From the NCBI GenBank assembly GCA_021325255.1, contig JAJPHP010000058.1, forward strand, positions 91,481 through 155,480: a stretch of 64,000 bases of DNA, written 5' to 3'. Under the pieces are notes generated by a model. The model did not search any database. It was not told the DNA's origin and saw only the letters and a list, made by a program, of their open reading frames with translations. The translations under genes were made by a program, and so were the position numbers. Shown piece after piece: positions 62,203 through 64,000 of the stretch. The stretch is from Nitrososphaerota archaeon (GTDB lineage Archaea > Thermoproteota > Nitrososphaeria > Nitrososphaerales > CADDZS01). The first letter of the stretch is position 1. Every line of letters starts with the position of its first letter.

Positions 62203-63279
62203 ATGCTGAAGGAGGAGCGGGAAGAAACTCGGGAGCGTTCCGCAGAAAATTCAGCTCTCGAGTGCGTCGAAGATTACGAGAGAGAGGCCAAGAAGAATCT
62301 AACCCCTAGCCTGATAAATTACATCTATTCTGGCACAGAATCGCAGTCCACACTCGAGAGAAACGCGAAGGTATTTTCCAAGTATCTACTTAGGCGTAGA
62401 GTCCTTCAAGGAGTAGAGAACGTCGACCTACAAGCATCCTACTTTGGTGGAAAGATAAAGAGTGAACTCCCCTTTTTCCCCGGCCCGGTGAATGTCTCGC
62501 CGCTATATCCCAACGCGGTGCTTGACGAAATCAGAGTCGCGGAAAAGTACTCGATTCCTCTCTTCATATCTCACATCTCGTTCCCCGATCCACTTGACCT
62601 GGAAAAACTTCCAAAGCTCGTCTCAAATCCCTCCTCAGGCTTGATCTGGCAAATCTATCTCCAAAGCAACAACGCAGAATTGTGCTTCAAACAGGCGCGC
62701 CTTGCCGAGTCTTGGGGCTACCGTGCGCTTACACTTACAGTCGACGGAGAGCTCAACGTGAAGCTGCACAACGCGACTCCGCCGGAACTTTCGAGCAACC
62801 AATTCATAAGGGTCACACCAAGGGAGATCAAGAAGCTTTGCAGCACTACCAACCTTCCAGTGATTATAAAGGGAGTCATGACAGGCGAAGATGCGGAGGT
62901 TGCAATCGAATCTGGCGCAGATGGAGTGGTCGTCTCAAATCACGGAGGACGCATGCTCGATCGGGGACAGGCTACACTTGACGTTCTCCCTGAAATTGTC
63001 AAGCGCCTAAAATCTAAGAAGCGGACGAGGGGTGCCGAGATCTTCTTTGACGGAGGCATAAGGAGAGGAACTGATATTTTGATTGCGCTCGCGCTCGGCG
63101 CAAGAGGGTGCCTCCTCGGGAGAGCAGTTCTCTGGTCCCTCGTGGTCGATAGACAGAGAGGCGTGGAGAATGTGATGAGGATCCTGGAAGGCGAATTGAG
63201 AAGGGCGTCCATACTGTGCGGACTGTCGAAGCTGACTGATGCAAAGCCATCGATCGTTAGAGAGAACACGCGGGGCTAG
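62203..63279 (+). CDS. FMN-dependent alpha-hydroxy acid dehydrogenase
   Basis: From ATG 62203 the protein shows a TIM-barrel flavoenzyme of the lactate/glycolate oxidase family: EDYEREAKKNLTPSLINYIYSG, QSTLERNAKVF, LIWQIYLQSNN, YRALTLTVDGE, LPVIIKGVMTGEDAEVAIESGADGVVVSNHGGRMLDRG with the catalytic His and Arg, and FFDGGIRRGTDILIALALGARGCLLGRAVLW for FMN phosphate. The N-terminal barrel part (FPGPVNVSPLYPNAVLDE) departs from the usual substrate region, so substrate is uncertain. It would oxidise a 2-hydroxy acid to a 2-oxo acid. Confidence 0.88.
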   Translation: MLKEEREETRERSAENSALECVEDYEREAKKNLTPSLINYIYSGTESQSTLERNAKVFSKYLLRRRVLQGVENVDLQASYFGGKIKSELPFFPGPVNVSPLYPNAVLDEIRVAEKYSIPLFISHISFPDPLDLEKLPKLVSNPSSGLIWQIYLQSNNAELCFKQARLAESWGYRALTLTVDGELNVKLHNATPPELSSNQFIRVTPREIKKLCSTTNLPVIIKGVMTGEDAEVAIESGADGVVVSNHGGRMLDRGQATLDVLPEIVKRLKSKKRTRGAEIFFDGGIRRGTDILIALALGARGCLLGRAVLWSLVVDRQRGVENVMRILEGELRRASILCGLSKLTDAKPSIVRENTRG

Positions 63280-63298
63280 CGTCAGTCTAAATCCGCTT

Positions 63299-63583
63299 TT
63301 AGGTGCTCTCGCTTATCTTTGTCTTTGAAGCCATACCGATAATCGTGTTAGTGTCGGTCACAAACTTTACTCCTTCGATCTTTGCGATTGCCGAATTGAA
63401 CACGTTGTCATAGTCTGCCTCGAGGAAAAGTCGCTTGACCTGAACGACGACAAGAACATCATACTCGCCGGTAATCATGTGCGTTTCGATAACCTCGTCC
63501 ATTTTCAGCAACTCCTCCATGACTGCTTTTTCCTTCATAGGCTCTGTCTGTACTAGTACGAAGGCGCGCGTATACTGTCTCAT
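63299..63583 (-). CDS. Stand-alone Lrp/AsnC ligand-binding (RAM) domain protein
   Basis: From ATG 63583 (MRQYTRAFVLVQTEPMKEKAV); the longer ORF adds eight residues. The fold pattern is that of the RAM domain: AFVLVQTEPMKEKAVMEELLKMDEVIETHMITGEYDVLVVVQV, then IAKIEGVKFVTDTNTIIG. There is no HTH. Such proteins form oligomers that bind amino acids and modulate full-length Lrp regulators. Single gene, convergent with the hydroxyacid dehydrogenase gene. Confidence 0.85.
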   Translation of the reverse strand: MRQYTRAFVLVQTEPMKEKAVMEELLKMDEVIETHMITGEYDVLVVVQVKRLFLEADYDNVFNSAIAKIEGVKFVTDTNTIIGMASKTKISEST

Positions 63584-63757
63584 CGGTTTTGCTTCTTGCA
63601 GGAACATAATTACATCAAATGACTCCTTTACAACAAAAAATTATCGGGGGCCGCCCATTGGATCTTAGGGGTGGATACAAATCAAATCGGCCGAAGAACT
63701 GCTCTTAAAACAGTTTGCCCCTCAACATCGAGTGGAGCGAATCACAGAGGGAAAATC

Positions 63758-63910
63758 ATGATGCAAGTCCAGCAGAAGTTACGAAGATTTGTCCACGAGG
63801 CTCAAGAGGTCATTTTGCATGACGGGACAACAAGAAAAATCAAAAATGTTGCCGTTTGGTCCACAGTCAGCTACTGTGCGTTTGAACTATTGACTGCCCC
63901 GTTTACTTAA
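63758..63910 (+). CDS. Possible 50-residue small protein
   Basis: GAGGG six bases before the ATGATG at 63758 supports this start rather than the longer ORF from 63671. The peptide MMQVQQKLRRFVHEAQEVIL continues HDGTTRKIKNVAVWSTVSYC and ends in a hydrophobic stretch. No family recognised. The remaining 90 bases to the window end hold nothing I can identify. Confidence 0.35.
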   Translation: MMQVQQKLRRFVHEAQEVILHDGTTRKIKNVAVWSTVSYCAFELLTAPFT

Positions 63911-64000
63911 CGACCGATCGGCCTAAGGCCGAGTGCCCGCTCTCCTTTCTTTGTGACCAACATTGGAAAGAGAACGAACACCGTTCGAAATCATGTACTA

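Overview
The window looks like a chromosome segment of a heterotrophic archaeon, probably of the Thermoproteota/Nitrososphaeria side. This rests on an archaeal-type tyrosyl-tRNA synthetase without an S4 domain, a PAC2 proteasome-chaperone homologue, an archaeal tyrosine integrase, Sso10a-like winged-helix and stand-alone Lrp ligand-binding proteins, pilin-like signal peptides, TATA boxes about 27 bases upstream of start codons (leaderless genes) and many TTG/GTG starts. Taxonomy is inference; there is no rRNA, tRNA or CRISPR array here.

Layout. 1-2.6 kb: remnant of an integrated element with small zinc-finger proteins, a D5-like C-terminal domain and an archaeal integrase interrupted by one in-frame TGA. 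3-12.5 kb: surface proteins (a Ser/Thr-linked ectodomain and an orphan oligopeptide-binding protein), a winged-helix regulator, a PAC2 protein and an ABC-2 exporter. 12.5-15.5 kb: a three-gene minus-strand operon (coiled coil, SPFH with zinc ribbons, double zinc ribbon). 15.7-22.9 kb: sirtuin, MaoC hydratase, GNAT, malic enzyme, and an MFS transporter preceded by a perfect inverted repeat. 23.3-27.5 kb: two GT-C glycosyltransferases and a rhomboid protease. 27.7-33.5 kb: mostly small lineage-specific proteins. 33.6-38.4 kb: RidA, a decayed MmgE/PrpD gene, MFS and an FAH-family hydrolase. 38.8-48.6 kb: GH15 glucoamylase/trehalase, 2-oxoacid dehydrogenase E1 alpha/beta, phosphoglycerate mutase, a 58-residue repeat peptide, adenine phosphoribosyltransferase, EamA transporter and TyrRS. 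48.7-63.9 kb: AAA-associated domain protein, broken methyltransferase, ZIP transporter, broken EVE-domain gene, a second E1 alpha/beta pair, an APS kinase/inositol-phosphatase-like pair, a kinase-like protein, a CBS protein with a hibernation-factor-like tail, a broken DUF885-like peptidase, a flavin protein, an FMN-dependent hydroxyacid dehydrogenase and an Lrp-type RAM protein.

Two observations stand out. First, positions 45291-45467 encode a peptide with three tandem PLIEPEW repeats; every difference between the seven-codon repeat cores is synonymous, so the peptide is conserved at protein level, and no known family is recognised. Second, five genes are interrupted by in-frame stops (TAG or TGA) and/or single-base frameshifts, although their downstream halves remain recognisable. 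TAG ends roughly half of the intact genes, so global recoding is unlikely; gene decay or assembly error are the main alternatives.

Metabolically the genes suggest growth on organic carbon: glucan or trehalose hydrolysis, lower glycolysis (phosphoglycerate mutase), pyruvate and branched-chain 2-oxoacid oxidation, malic enzyme, hydroxyacid oxidation and peptide binding, with an S-layer or glycoprotein cell surface.
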